From DATAFF01 sp044870245 (GTDB lineage Bacteria > Pseudomonadota > Alphaproteobacteria > Rhizobiales > Aestuariivirgaceae), in NCBI GenBank assembly GCA_044870245.1, contig JBIOYR010000145.1, positions 1 through 7,985 of the forward strand: a DNA stretch of 7,985 bases, in the 5' to 3' direction. Position numbers and translations under genes: made by a program. The notes below the pieces were generated by a model. The model ran no database searches, had not been told where the DNA came from, and saw nothing but the letters and a program-made list of their open reading frames with translations. Below, one piece after another: positions 1 to 5,780 of the stretch (position 1 is the stretch's first letter; every line of letters starts with the position of its first letter).

Positions 1-970
1 GGAGGAAGCCTTTGAGCCAGCGGGCGCGCTGGTTCAGCCAATTGCCGAGCGCGACATTGGCCTCCTCATGGGTCGAGGCGGCGATCACCCGGCAGCGATA
101 GCCGTGCCGTGCCAGACGGAAGCCGAGATCGGCATCCTCGGTGACGTTATAAGGGTCCCAGCGACCCACCCGGTGGAGCGCGGCGGTGCGAAAATGGTTG
201 GAGGTGCCGCCCAGGGGAAAGGCACAACCGAGCGCCGCCAGCATCGGCAGCTGGAGATCGAACAGCACGGCATATTCGATGGCGAACTGGCGGGTCAGCC
301 AATTCTCATGAACGTTGTAGAAGGCGAGCCGGGCCTGGAGACAGACGATATCGGGCGGGCTCGCGGCAAAGGTCTCGGCGGCAAGGCGAAGCTGGCCGGG
401 CTCGGGAATGTCCTCGGCGTCGAACACGGTGAGCAGGCTGCCGCGGGCGAAGGCAAGCGCGTAGTTCAGGGCCTTGGGCTTGGTCAGCGGCAGCGCCGGC
501 GGCACGACGACAATGGTGAATTGCGGCGGCAGGCCAAGTGTCGACAAGGCAATGCGGGTATCATGATCATCGGCCTCGACCACGAGGATGATGTCGAGCT
601 TGTGCCGGGGATAGTCGAGCGCCGCCAGGCTCGTCACCAGCTGCTCCAGGATGTTGGCTTCGCGATGAAGCGGTGCCAGGACCGTGTAGACGGGCAGCTC
701 GGTGTCGGAGAGCCGGCGGGGGCGGCGCGATGGCGGCCGCGGCCAGCGGAAGAGGCAGGCCCAGCGCAGGGTGGCGAGAGCAAGGAATGCCGGCGAGGCG
801 AGCGCCACCAGGATTGGCGGCCAGAGCGTCGTTGCGATGATGATGACGATGGCGCCCGTCGCGAAAATCACTGCCTGGGCGGTGGTCAGCCGCCGCGCCG
901 CCGAGAAATGCGGGCGGCTGCGCGCGAGTCCGAAACAGGCCGAGTGGAGCACAGGCGACATCGCCGTCAT
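1..970 (-). CDS. Family 2 glycosyltransferase, membrane-anchored, partial (C-terminus beyond the left edge)
   Basis: Probable processive or polysaccharide-type GT2 enzyme that transfers a sugar from a nucleotide-sugar at the cytoplasmic membrane; the product is unknown. The minus frame was translated by hand and is open from a TAG at 998-1000 to the window edge, giving 323 residues. Two hydrophobic segments lie at about residues 31-49 and 50-69. The GT-A domain starts near residue 92 with LPVYTVLAPLHREAN. Visible motifs are the metal/nucleotide acidic motif DAED (184-187), GGTSNHFRT (254-262), the catalytic-base motif TED (277-279) and QRARW (314-318), which is the QxxRW acceptor-site motif. 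The C-terminal membrane helices expected in this family would lie off-window. ATG at 970 is chosen as the first ATG after the in-frame stop; ATG at 961 is an alternative. Neither has a clear Shine-Dalgarno sequence, and the first lies in an inverted repeat. The gene follows the topoisomerase gene on the same strand after 44 bases. Confidence 0.88.
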   Translation of the reverse strand, partial: MTAMSPVLHSACFGLARSRPHFSAARRLTTAQAVIFATGAIVIIIATTLWPPILVALASPAFLALATLRWACLFRWPRPPSRRPRRLSDTELPVYTVLAPLHREANILEQLVTSLAALDYPRHKLDIILVVEADDHDTRIALSTLGLPPQFTIVVVPPALPLTKPKALNYALAFARGSLLTVFDAEDIPEPGQLRLAAETFAASPPDIVCLQARLAFYNVHENWLTRQFAIEYAVLFDLQLPMLAALGCAFPLGGTSNHFRTAALHRVGRWDPYNVTEDADLGFRLARHGYRCRVIAASTHEEANVALGNWLNQRARWLKGFL

Positions 971-990
971 CAACCATAAGTTGATGACGG
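964..990. repeat. Perfect 11-bp inverted repeat with 5-base loop over the glycosyltransferase start
   Basis: The arms CCGTCATCAAC (964-974) and GTTGATGACGG (980-990) are exact reverse complements around the loop CATAA. In minus-strand RNA the hairpin would lie about 25 bases after the topoisomerase stop and would contain the ATG at 970, while the ATG at 961 falls just outside it. No T-run follows on either strand, so it does not look like a standard intrinsic terminator. It could be an operator, an RNA element that hides the start codon, or a processing site. The geometry is directly visible; the role is inference. Confidence 0.6.
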
Positions 991-1014
991 TGGCAATCTA
1001 CCCGTTGCGGCGAT

Positions 1015-2061
1015 CTATTCGTCGAGCGTCTGCTCCAAGAAACGCATCAAAGCGGTCTCGGCGAGGGAGAGGCCACGCCGGCGCGCCGGATGGAGAAGGT
1101 CCTCCGGCAGGCTCCGTGCCTCATAGGCAGTCACGATGGCGGGATGAATATAGCTCTTGCGGGCGACCGTCGGCGTGTTGGCGAGGACGAGCGCAACGCT
1201 GCGCGCCACCGCCGTCGCCGTTCGCTTGGCTTCGGTCCGCGATTGCGGGATGCCGCTCCTGGCAAAAGTCTCGAGAGCCAAGGCGGAAGCGTGAAAGGTG
1301 CGGAAATCCTTGGCGGTGACCGGCTCGCCGGTCGCCTCGCCGAGCCAGGCGTTGATGTCATTGGCGGTCAAAGGCCTGACAGGGCCGGTCGGATCGAGAA
1401 ACAGCCGCCGGCCGCGGAGCCGCCGAAGCCGCTCGATGGCGGTCATGAGCAAGGGATCCTCGATCTCCTTGTCGATGCGCTTGCCGCCCTTGCCGCGGAA
1501 TGACAGGCGGATGGTCGAGTGGTTGATCCGGACATGGCGCTTGAGCAAGGTCGCGGCACCGCGACCGCTTTCCTCGCCGGCATACATCTCATGGCCGACC
1601 CTGAGCACCGCGATGTCGATCAGGCGGACGGCAGTGGCAATGACCGTCTCGCGGGTCAGCTCGGCGGCCTCGATCGAAGTCGCCACGCGCTGGCGAAGAT
1701 CCGGCAGCACAATGCCCAGGCGCTTCAGGCGAAGCGCCTTCGCCTGGGCGCGCACATCCTCCCAGGCCTCATGGTAGATGTATTGCAGGCGCCCCGCCTC
1801 GTCGCGGCCGACCGCCTGAAGATGCGCCTGGGGATCGGCGGCAATCCGCACCTCGCTCCAGGCCGGCGGAATGACGAGGTCGGCGATCCGCCTTCGGGTG
1901 GGGCGGTGGATGACGGTGCGGCCCTGCGGATCGACATAGGAGAAGCCAAGCCCCGCCTTGACGCGACGGATCGGCATTTCCGCAGGGTCAATCCGGCGCA
2001 GTCCGGCTTCTTCCAGTGCCAGCTCGATATCATGCATCACAGCCGAATTCGCCGCGACCAC
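1015..2061 (-). CDS. DNA topoisomerase IB (bacterial, poxvirus-like)
   Basis: Relaxes supercoiled DNA by nicking one strand through a 3'-phosphotyrosine intermediate, without ATP. The protein has 348 residues, a normal length for the bacterial enzymes. An N-terminal DNA-binding part (to about residue 110) contains IPPAWSEVRI (64-73). The catalytic domain shows the full residue set: R154 in LRVGHEMY, K191 in FRGKGGK, R254 in AKDFRT, N295 in LANTP and the nucleophile Y304 in RKSYIHP. From memory, Deinococcus TopIB has R137, K174, R239, N280 and Y289; the spacings here (37, 63, 41, 9) match closely, including Asn where pox and eukaryotic enzymes have His. The start chosen is GTG at 2061 with a GGAA-type ribosome site just upstream; ATG at 2037 (MHDIELALEE) is an alternative. 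The gene begins 9 bases after the pyrD stop, so it is probably transcribed with pyrD. Confidence 0.93.
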   Translation of the reverse strand: MVAANSAVMHDIELALEEAGLRRIDPAEMPIRRVKAGLGFSYVDPQGRTVIHRPTRRRIADLVIPPAWSEVRIAADPQAHLQAVGRDEAGRLQYIYHEAWEDVRAQAKALRLKRLGIVLPDLRQRVATSIEAAELTRETVIATAVRLIDIAVLRVGHEMYAGEESGRGAATLLKRHVRINHSTIRLSFRGKGGKRIDKEIEDPLLMTAIERLRRLRGRRLFLDPTGPVRPLTANDINAWLGEATGEPVTAKDFRTFHASALALETFARSGIPQSRTEAKRTATAVARSVALVLANTPTVARKSYIHPAIVTAYEARSLPEDLLHPARRRGLSLAETALMRFLEQTLDE

Positions 2062-2070
2062 TTCAGTTCC

Positions 2071-3144
2071 CTAGAGCCACTGATCGACGCGCGTGCCGAC
2101 CGCTGCGGCAAGATGTGGCAGGCGGTACCGGTCGAGCCGTTCGACCAGGCCGAGATTGATGGCACGGATGAGCTCCGGACCCTGATAGACCAGCGCCGAA
2201 TAAAGCTGCAGCAGGCTCGCACCGGCGGTGATCTTGCTCCAGGCGTCGTCGGCGGAGGCAATGCCCCCGACCCCGATGAGCGGCAGCCTGCCCTCGGTCA
2301 GCCGGTGCATGCGGGCAAGGATGCGCGTCGAGCGCTCGAAAAGCGGCCGCCCCGACAGGCCGCCCGCCTCGCCGGCATGGCGGGATCTGAGACCTCCTCG
2401 CGACAGGGTCGTATTGGAAATGATCAAGCCGTCAAGGGCAGCGCTGCCGATCGCCACCTCGGCGATGTCGGCGAGTCCCGCCTCGTCGAGGTCGGGAGCG
2501 ATCTTGAGCAGGAGCGGCGCCTTGCGGCCGTCCTGCCCGCCGGTCCGCTCGCGCTCCGCCTCGAGGCGCGCCAGGAGCGCCTCGAGCTCGCGGCGGTCCT
2601 GCAGCCGGCGCAGTCCCGGCGTGTTGGGGGACGAGACATTGAGGGTGATGTAATCGGCGAGCCGATTGAAGTTGGCGATGCCGCGGAGATAATCGCCGAT
2701 CCTGTCGGTGGTGGTGCGGTTGGCGCCGATATTGACGCCGACGATGCCGGGGCGGCCGCGGCGCCGGTCGAGGCGCGCCACGGCGGCGTCATGGCCCCCA
2801 TTGTTGAAGCCGAGCCGGTTGATGATTCCCTGATCCTCGGGCAGGCGAAACAAACGCGGTCGCGGATTGCCGCCCTGCGGCTCCGGCGTCAGCGATCCGA
2901 CTTCGACAAAGCCGAAGCCCAGCCTCAGCATGGGATCGATGACCTCGGCATTCTTGTCGAAGCCGGCGGCAAGGCCGAGGGGATTGGGGAAGGACAGGTC
3001 AAAAAGATTCACCGCCAGGGCCGGGCTGGCAACGACGTCGCCCGGCGGCACCACGCCGAGGCGGAGCGCGGCCAGGGTCAGCCGGTGAGCGGTCTCGGCG
3101 TCGACCATGCCGAGCAGCGGCCTGGCGACTTGGAAGAGGGTCAT
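2071..3144 (-). CDS. pyrD: Dihydroorotate dehydrogenase, class 2 (quinone-dependent)
   Basis: Fourth step of de novo pyrimidine synthesis: oxidises dihydroorotate to orotate with FMN and passes electrons to membrane quinone at the inner face of the cytoplasmic membrane. The protein has 357 residues. The N-terminal amphipathic region MTLFQVARPLLGMVDAETAH (1-20) is the class 2 membrane/quinone extension. LAAGFDKN (58-65) contributes to FMN binding, LNVSSPNTPGLR (168-179) carries the class 2 catalytic serine (S172), ISNTT (242-246) is a substrate/FMN loop, and GVGGI (291-295) with QLYSALVYQGP (313-323) forms the FMN phosphate site. The reading frame stays open up to 3312, but ATG at 3144 gives the family's usual N-terminus and leaves the divergent promoter region free. 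No strong Shine-Dalgarno sequence is seen. It is transcribed away from the S24-type regulator gene and toward the topoisomerase gene. Confidence 0.96.
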   Translation of the reverse strand: MTLFQVARPLLGMVDAETAHRLTLAALRLGVVPPGDVVASPALAVNLFDLSFPNPLGLAAGFDKNAEVIDPMLRLGFGFVEVGSLTPEPQGGNPRPRLFRLPEDQGIINRLGFNNGGHDAAVARLDRRRGRPGIVGVNIGANRTTTDRIGDYLRGIANFNRLADYITLNVSSPNTPGLRRLQDRRELEALLARLEAERERTGGQDGRKAPLLLKIAPDLDEAGLADIAEVAIGSAALDGLIISNTTLSRGGLRSRHAGEAGGLSGRPLFERSTRILARMHRLTEGRLPLIGVGGIASADDAWSKITAGASLLQLYSALVYQGPELIRAINLGLVERLDRYRLPHLAAAVGTRVDQWL

Positions 3145-3160
3145 GAAACGGTGTCTGTCA

Positions 3161-3173
3161 GGCCAATTTGGCC
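3161..3173. repeat. Short palindrome in the pyrD leader
   Basis: GGCCAATTTGGCC has 6-bp complementary arms around one central base, 16 bases upstream of the pyrD ATG. As RNA it could form only a small 4-bp stem (GGCC/GGCC). It may be a minor operator or chance; no function can be assigned. Confidence 0.3.
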
Positions 3174-3194
3174 GGGTCGAGGCTCGCGCTTTGC

Positions 3195-3223
3195 TTGCGT
3201 GCAGGTACCAACCATGGTACAAT
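3195..3223 (+). promoter_or_regulatory. Candidate sigma70-type promoter of the S24-type regulator gene
   Basis: A -35 hexamer TTGCGT (3195-3200) is separated by exactly 17 bases from a -10 hexamer TACAAT (3218-3223, five of six consensus positions). Transcription would start near 3230, about 40 bases before the ATG at 3273, which has GAGGG at 3264-3268 as ribosome site. The spacer and the first half of the -10 box are covered by a perfect dyad, as expected for a repressor-controlled promoter. This is pattern matching only, without expression data. Confidence 0.55.
3205..3220. promoter_or_regulatory. Candidate operator: perfect dyad GTACCA-N4-TGGTAC
   Basis: GTACCA (3205-3210) and TGGTAC (3215-3220) are exact inverted repeats around ACCA. 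The 16-bp dyad fills most of the spacer of the plus-strand promoter and overlaps its -10 box, so a dimer bound here would block RNA polymerase. It would also lie just downstream of a candidate pyrD start. The obvious ligand is the adjacent helix-turn-helix regulator (autoregulation), but this is inference from position. It does not match the alphaproteobacterial LexA box GTTC-N7-GTTC. Confidence 0.5.
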
Positions 3224-3230
3224 TTTCCTA

Positions 3231-3259
3231 ATTTAACTGCGCTTATGACAGAATGTCCT
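3231..3259 (-). promoter_or_regulatory. Weak candidate promoter for pyrD
   Basis: On the minus strand, AGGACA (3259-3254, four of six -35 positions) and TTAAAT (3236-3231, four of six -10 positions) are 17 bases apart. A transcript would start near 3224 and leave a leader of roughly 80 bases before the pyrD ATG. The plus-strand dyad would then lie in the first 20 transcribed bases. The match is modest, and the true pyrD start could be elsewhere in 3145-3272. Confidence 0.3.
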
Positions 3260-3272
3260 AACCGAGGGCCGC

Positions 3273-3902
3273 ATGTTCTCGCACAAACAGATGTGGGATG
3301 CCATCGATGCACTTGCTGCGAGAAACGGATTGTCGACGTCGGGGCTGGCCAAACGGGCGGGTCTCGATGCCACCACCTTCAACAAATCGAAGCGGCTGTC
3401 GTCGGCCGGCCATATGAGATGGCCGACAACGGAGAGCCTGTCGCGCATCCTCGATGCGACGCGAACGCCGTTTCATGATTTCGTGCAGCTGGTGAACGGC
3501 AAAGCGGAGCGGCCGGCCGAGTCGATCCCGTTCATCGGCTTCACCCGAGCGGGAGACGATGGGCTTTTCGATGACGGCGGCGCGCCGATCGGGAGCGGCT
3601 GGGAGCAGATCGCCTTCCCGAAGGTGAACGATCCATCCGCCTTTGCGCTCGAGATCTCCGGCGATGGCCTGCTGCCGGTCTATCGCGACGGCGATACGAT
3701 CATCGTGTCGCCAGGCTCGCAGGCGCGGCGCGGCGATCGCGTGGTGGTCAAGACCAAGGCGGGCGAGATCATGGCGCGGGTGATGACGCGGCAGACCGCC
3801 AGGACGATCGAGCTCAACGGCTTCCGGCCGGACCATCCGCCGGTGTCGCTCGGCGTCGGCGATGTGGCCTGGGTGGCGCGGATCGTCTGGGCATCTCAGT
3901 AG
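3273..3902 (+). CDS. LexA/CI-like regulator: helix-turn-helix plus catalytically degenerate S24 domain
   Basis: Probable DNA-binding repressor of 209 residues. Residues 1-75 form an N-terminal helix-turn-helix region, with the likely HTH at about 20-45 (TSGLAKRAGLDATTFNKSKR). A linker with GFTRAGDDGLFDDGG (89-103) holds the Ala93-Gly94 pair where LexA-type proteins are cleaved. The C-terminal S24-like fold covers about 120-205, with LEISGDGLLPVYRDGD (126-141), RRGDRVVVK (152-160) and IMARVMTRQTA (166-176). The normal motif is SGDSM...P; here the nucleophile serine is Gly132 (GGC codon). The general-base lysine, expected in MAKV, is Arg169. The 132-to-169 spacing of 37 equals the LexA Ser119-Lys156 spacing, so these are the right positions. 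Self-cleavage is therefore unlikely, while dimerisation could remain. It is divergent from pyrD and convergent with ilvC, with GAGGG 4 bases before the ATG. Its targets and inducer are unknown. Confidence 0.88.
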   Translation: MFSHKQMWDAIDALAARNGLSTSGLAKRAGLDATTFNKSKRLSSAGHMRWPTTESLSRILDATRTPFHDFVQLVNGKAERPAESIPFIGFTRAGDDGLFDDGGAPIGSGWEQIAFPKVNDPSAFALEISGDGLLPVYRDGDTIIVSPGSQARRGDRVVVKTKAGEIMARVMTRQTARTIELNGFRPDHPPVSLGVGDVAWVARIVWASQ

Positions 3903-3905
3903 GAA

Positions 3906-3965
3906 GGCAGTAGGCATTGGGCAAATAGGCAGTGAGCGGAAATCTTCCCTACTGCCTACTGCCTA
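3906..3965. repeat. Fold-back array of degenerate 7-base repeats (GGCAGTA / TACTGCC)
   Basis: Four consecutive units read GGCAGTA (3906-3912), GGCATTG (3913-3919), GGCAAATA (3920-3927, one base longer) and GGCAGTG (3928-3934). After a 15-base centre come two inverted units, TACTGCC (3950-3956) and TACTGCC (3957-3963). AGGCAGTAGGCA at 3905-3916 is an exact 12-bp inverted match to 3953-3964. The array fills the gap between the convergent regulator and ilvC genes and runs into the ilvC stop codon (TAG, 3965-3963). It resembles the short tandemly repeated heptamers seen between genes in some bacteria. Confidence 0.65.
3926..3965. terminator. Candidate bidirectional stem-loop terminator between convergent genes
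   Basis: TAGGCAGT (3926-3933) can pair exactly with ACTGCCTA at either 3951-3958 or 3958-3965, and an inner stem GGAA/TTCC (3938-3941 with 3945-3948) closes an ATC loop. The place, between two convergent stop codons, suits a shared terminator. No clear T-run follows on either strand, so it would be an unusual intrinsic terminator or just an RNA 3'-end stabiliser. Confidence 0.35.
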
Positions 3966-4982
3966 ATTCCTCGCCTTATCCACCAGCTTGTTCTTGCCGA
4001 TCCACGGCATCATCTCGCGCAGCCGGGCGCCGACCGCCTCGATCGGATGAGCATCGTTCACCCGCCGCGTCGCCTTGAACATCGGCTGGCCCGCCTTGCA
4101 TTCGCGGATCCAGTCGCTGGTGAACTTGCCGGTCTGAATCTCCCTGAGCACGCGGCGCATCTCGGCGCGGGTCTGATCGTTGATGATGCGCGGGCCGATG
4201 GTGTACTCGCCGAACTCGGCCGTGTTGGAGATCGAATAATTCATGTTGGCGATGCCGCCTTCATAGATCAGGTCGACGATCAGCTTGACCTCGTGAAGGC
4301 ATTCGAAATAGGCCATCTCGGGTGCATAACCGGCCTCGACAAGGGTCTCGTAGCCGGCGCGGATCAGCTCGACGAGACCGCCGCACAGCACCGTCTGCTC
4401 GCCGAACAGATCGGTTTCGCATTCCTCCTTGAAGGTGGTCTCGATGATGCCCGAGCGGCCACCGCCGATGGCCGAGGCATAGGAGAGCGCCAGATCGTGC
4501 GCGTTGCCCGAGGCGTCCTGGTGGATGGCGATGAGGCAGGGCACGCCGCCGCCACGCTGATACTCGCTGCGCACCGTATGGCCCGGCCCCTTGGGAGCGA
4601 TCATCACCACATCGAGGCTCGGCGGCGCCTCGATCAGGTTGAAATGGATGTTGAGGCCGTGGGCGAAGGCGATGGCGGCACCATCCCGGATCTGGCCGAC
4701 GATCTCGTTCTTCCAGATGTCGGCCTGAAGCTCGTCAGGGGTGCACATCATCATGAGGTCGGCGGATTTGGCGGCATCGGAAACGCCCAGCACGCGGAAG
4801 CCGTCGGCCTCCGCCTTTCTGGCGGACTGCGAGCCGGGGCGCAGCGCCACCACGACATCCTTGACACCGGAATCCTTGAGGTTCAGCGCGTGGGCGCGGC
4901 CCTGGCTGCCATAGCCGACGATGCACACGTTCCGACCCTTGATCAGATTGACGTCGGCATCTCGATCATAATAAACGCGCAT
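3963..4982 (-). CDS. ilvC: Ketol-acid reductoisomerase (NADP+), class I
   Basis: Second common step of branched-chain amino acid synthesis: Mg2+-dependent alkyl migration and NADPH reduction of 2-acetolactate or 2-aceto-2-hydroxybutyrate, in the cytoplasm. The 339 residues fit the short class I form. The Rossmann motif GYGSQG is at 23-28, followed by AHALNLKDSG (30-39). The cofactor loop LRPGSQSARK (47-56), with Arg48, Ser51 and Ser53, fits NADPH preference. Catalytic residues seen are H108 in AHG, K131 in PKGPGH, the metal ligands D191 and E195 in DLFGEQ, E227 in YFEC and E231 in HEVKLIVD, and S252 in YSISNTAE. The frame extends up to 5057, but ATG at 4982 gives the family N-terminus (MRVYYDRDAD) and has GGGAGG 10 bases upstream. 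It is the last gene of the ilvB-ilvH-pdxJ-ilvC run, 62 bases after pdxJ, and is convergent with the S24-type regulator. Confidence 0.97.
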   Translation of the reverse strand: MRVYYDRDADVNLIKGRNVCIVGYGSQGRAHALNLKDSGVKDVVVALRPGSQSARKAEADGFRVLGVSDAAKSADLMMMCTPDELQADIWKNEIVGQIRDGAAIAFAHGLNIHFNLIEAPPSLDVVMIAPKGPGHTVRSEYQRGGGVPCLIAIHQDASGNAHDLALSYASAIGGGRSGIIETTFKEECETDLFGEQTVLCGGLVELIRAGYETLVEAGYAPEMAYFECLHEVKLIVDLIYEGGIANMNYSISNTAEFGEYTIGPRIINDQTRAEMRRVLREIQTGKFTSDWIRECKAGQPMFKATRRVNDAHPIEAVGARLREMMPWIGKNKLVDKARN

Positions 4983-4992
4983 CGCAGAACGA

Positions 4993-4998
4993 CCTCCC
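4993..4998 (-). promoter_or_regulatory. Ribosome binding site of ilvC
   Basis: GGGAGG on the minus strand ends 10 bases before the ATG at 4982. It is the strongest Shine-Dalgarno match in the window and decides the start against the upstream in-frame ATGs at 5000 and 5057. Confidence 0.7.
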
Positions 4999-5027
4999 AT
5001 TTGGCGAAGAGCTAGATAGAACAATCT

Positions 5028-5039
5028 CGCGCCGGCGCG
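5028..5039. repeat. Perfect 12-bp palindrome in the pdxJ-ilvC gap
   Basis: CGCGCCGGCGCG is a complete self-complementary 12-mer starting 5 bases after the pdxJ stop. As RNA it would give only a 4-bp stem with a 4-base loop and has no T-run after it. It could slow polymerase or protect an upstream RNA end. GC-rich palindromes of this length also arise by chance in DNA of this composition. Confidence 0.3.
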
Positions 5040-5044
5040 CAACT

Positions 5045-5779
5045 TCAGCCGCCGCATGCCTCCCGATAAAGACGGACAGTCTCGGCCATGCCGTGGATCA
5101 GGGCATCGGAGGTCAGCGCGTGACCGATCGAGACCTCGGCCAGATTGGGCAGGCGGGCGACGAGCGGCGGCAGATTGACGAGGGTGAGATCATGGCCGGC
5201 ATTGAGCCCGATCCCGGCGTCGCGCGCCGCCTTGCCGGTCGCGACGATCCGCTCGAGCTCGCGAGCGCGTACCGCCGGGTCGGCGGTGCCGCCATAGGGG
5301 CCGGTATAGATCTCGATGCGGTCGGCACCGACCTCGCGCGCCTCGGCGGCCCGCTCGGGCTCCGCCTCGACGAAGACAGAAACACGCATGCCGCTCGATT
5401 TCAGGCGGGCGATGACATCGCTGAGGAAGGTGCGGTGGGCGGCGATGTCGAAGCCATGATCGGAGGTCGCCTGGCGGACATCGTCCGGCACCAGCGTCGC
5501 CTGATCCGGCCTGACGCTCTCGACGAGCTCGATGAAGCGGGCATCGGGATTGCCCTCGATGTTGAACTCGGCACCGGGGAATTGCCGCACCAGCCGGGCG
5601 AGCACCGGCACGTCAGACCGGCGGATATGGCGCTCGTCGGGCCGGGGATGGACGGTGATCCCGTGCGCCCCCGCCTCGAGCGCGATGCGGGCGATCGCCT
5701 CGACCGACGGCCATGGCAGGTTGCGGCGGTTGCGCAGCAGCGCGATGGCGTTGACATTGACCGATAGGGCCGCAGCCAT
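5045..5779 (-). CDS. pdxJ: Pyridoxine 5'-phosphate synthase
   Basis: Last ring-forming step of DXP-dependent vitamin B6 synthesis: condenses 1-deoxyxylulose 5-phosphate with 3-amino-2-oxopropyl phosphate to pyridoxine 5'-phosphate, in the cytoplasm. The 244 residues form the expected TIM barrel. Motifs seen are ITVHPRPDERHIRRSDV (41-57) with H44, R46 and H51 of the active site, FNIEGNP (72-78) with E75, RIEIYTGPYGG (154-164) with E157, GLNAGHDLT (191-199) with H196, and SIGHALTSDAL (217-227) for phosphate binding. The N-terminus reads VNVNAIALLRNRR (7-19) where the enteric enzyme has VNxDHxATLR; from memory this is a Rhizobium-type variant. ATG at 5779 is chosen because it starts one base after the ilvH stop (TGA-C-ATG), suggesting translational coupling; the frame itself extends to 5845 inside ilvH. 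Its place between ilvH and ilvC is unusual. Confidence 0.94.
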   Translation of the reverse strand: MAAALSVNVNAIALLRNRRNLPWPSVEAIARIALEAGAHGITVHPRPDERHIRRSDVPVLARLVRQFPGAEFNIEGNPDARFIELVESVRPDQATLVPDDVRQATSDHGFDIAAHRTFLSDVIARLKSSGMRVSVFVEAEPERAAEAREVGADRIEIYTGPYGGTADPAVRARELERIVATGKAARDAGIGLNAGHDLTLVNLPPLVARLPNLAEVSIGHALTSDALIHGMAETVRLYREACGG

Positions 5780-5780
5780 G

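Noticed and set aside
68..979. 303-codon plus-strand open frame opposite the glycosyltransferase
   Set aside because: The minus frame has GT2 motifs in the right order (DAED, TED, QxxRW), while the plus frame is low-complexity, rich in Arg, Gly and Asp, and matches nothing I know.
1519..3231. 570-codon open frame on the plus strand opposite the topoisomerase and pyrD genes
   Set aside because: It is antisense to two clearly recognised genes, and its translation has no recognisable domain. Long antisense frames are common in DNA with high GC at third positions.
3275..3290. Possible LexA (SOS) box near the regulator start, suggested by GTTC
   Set aside because: Only one GTTC half is present; there is no second GTTC seven bases away, so it does not meet the alphaproteobacterial SOS-box pattern.
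3145..3312. Upstream extension of pyrD to an ATG at 3312
   Set aside because: The extra 56 residues are unlike any class 2 DHODH N-terminus and would overlap the divergent promoter and the start of the regulator gene.
3273..3902. Prophage or mobile island suggested by a CI-like repressor
   Set aside because: No integrase, excisionase, phage structural gene or attachment repeat is nearby; both flanks are core metabolic genes and base composition does not change noticeably.
4983..5044. Separate promoter for ilvC in the pdxJ-ilvC gap (TTGCGC, 18 bases, TATCTA)
   Set aside because: Each hexamer matches only three of six consensus positions and the -35 overlaps a GC palindrome; too weak to list as a promoter.
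4047..5767. Long plus-strand open frames (322 and 224 codons) opposite ilvC and pdxJ
   Set aside because: They mirror conserved enzymes on the minus strand and have no ribosome site or recognisable motif.
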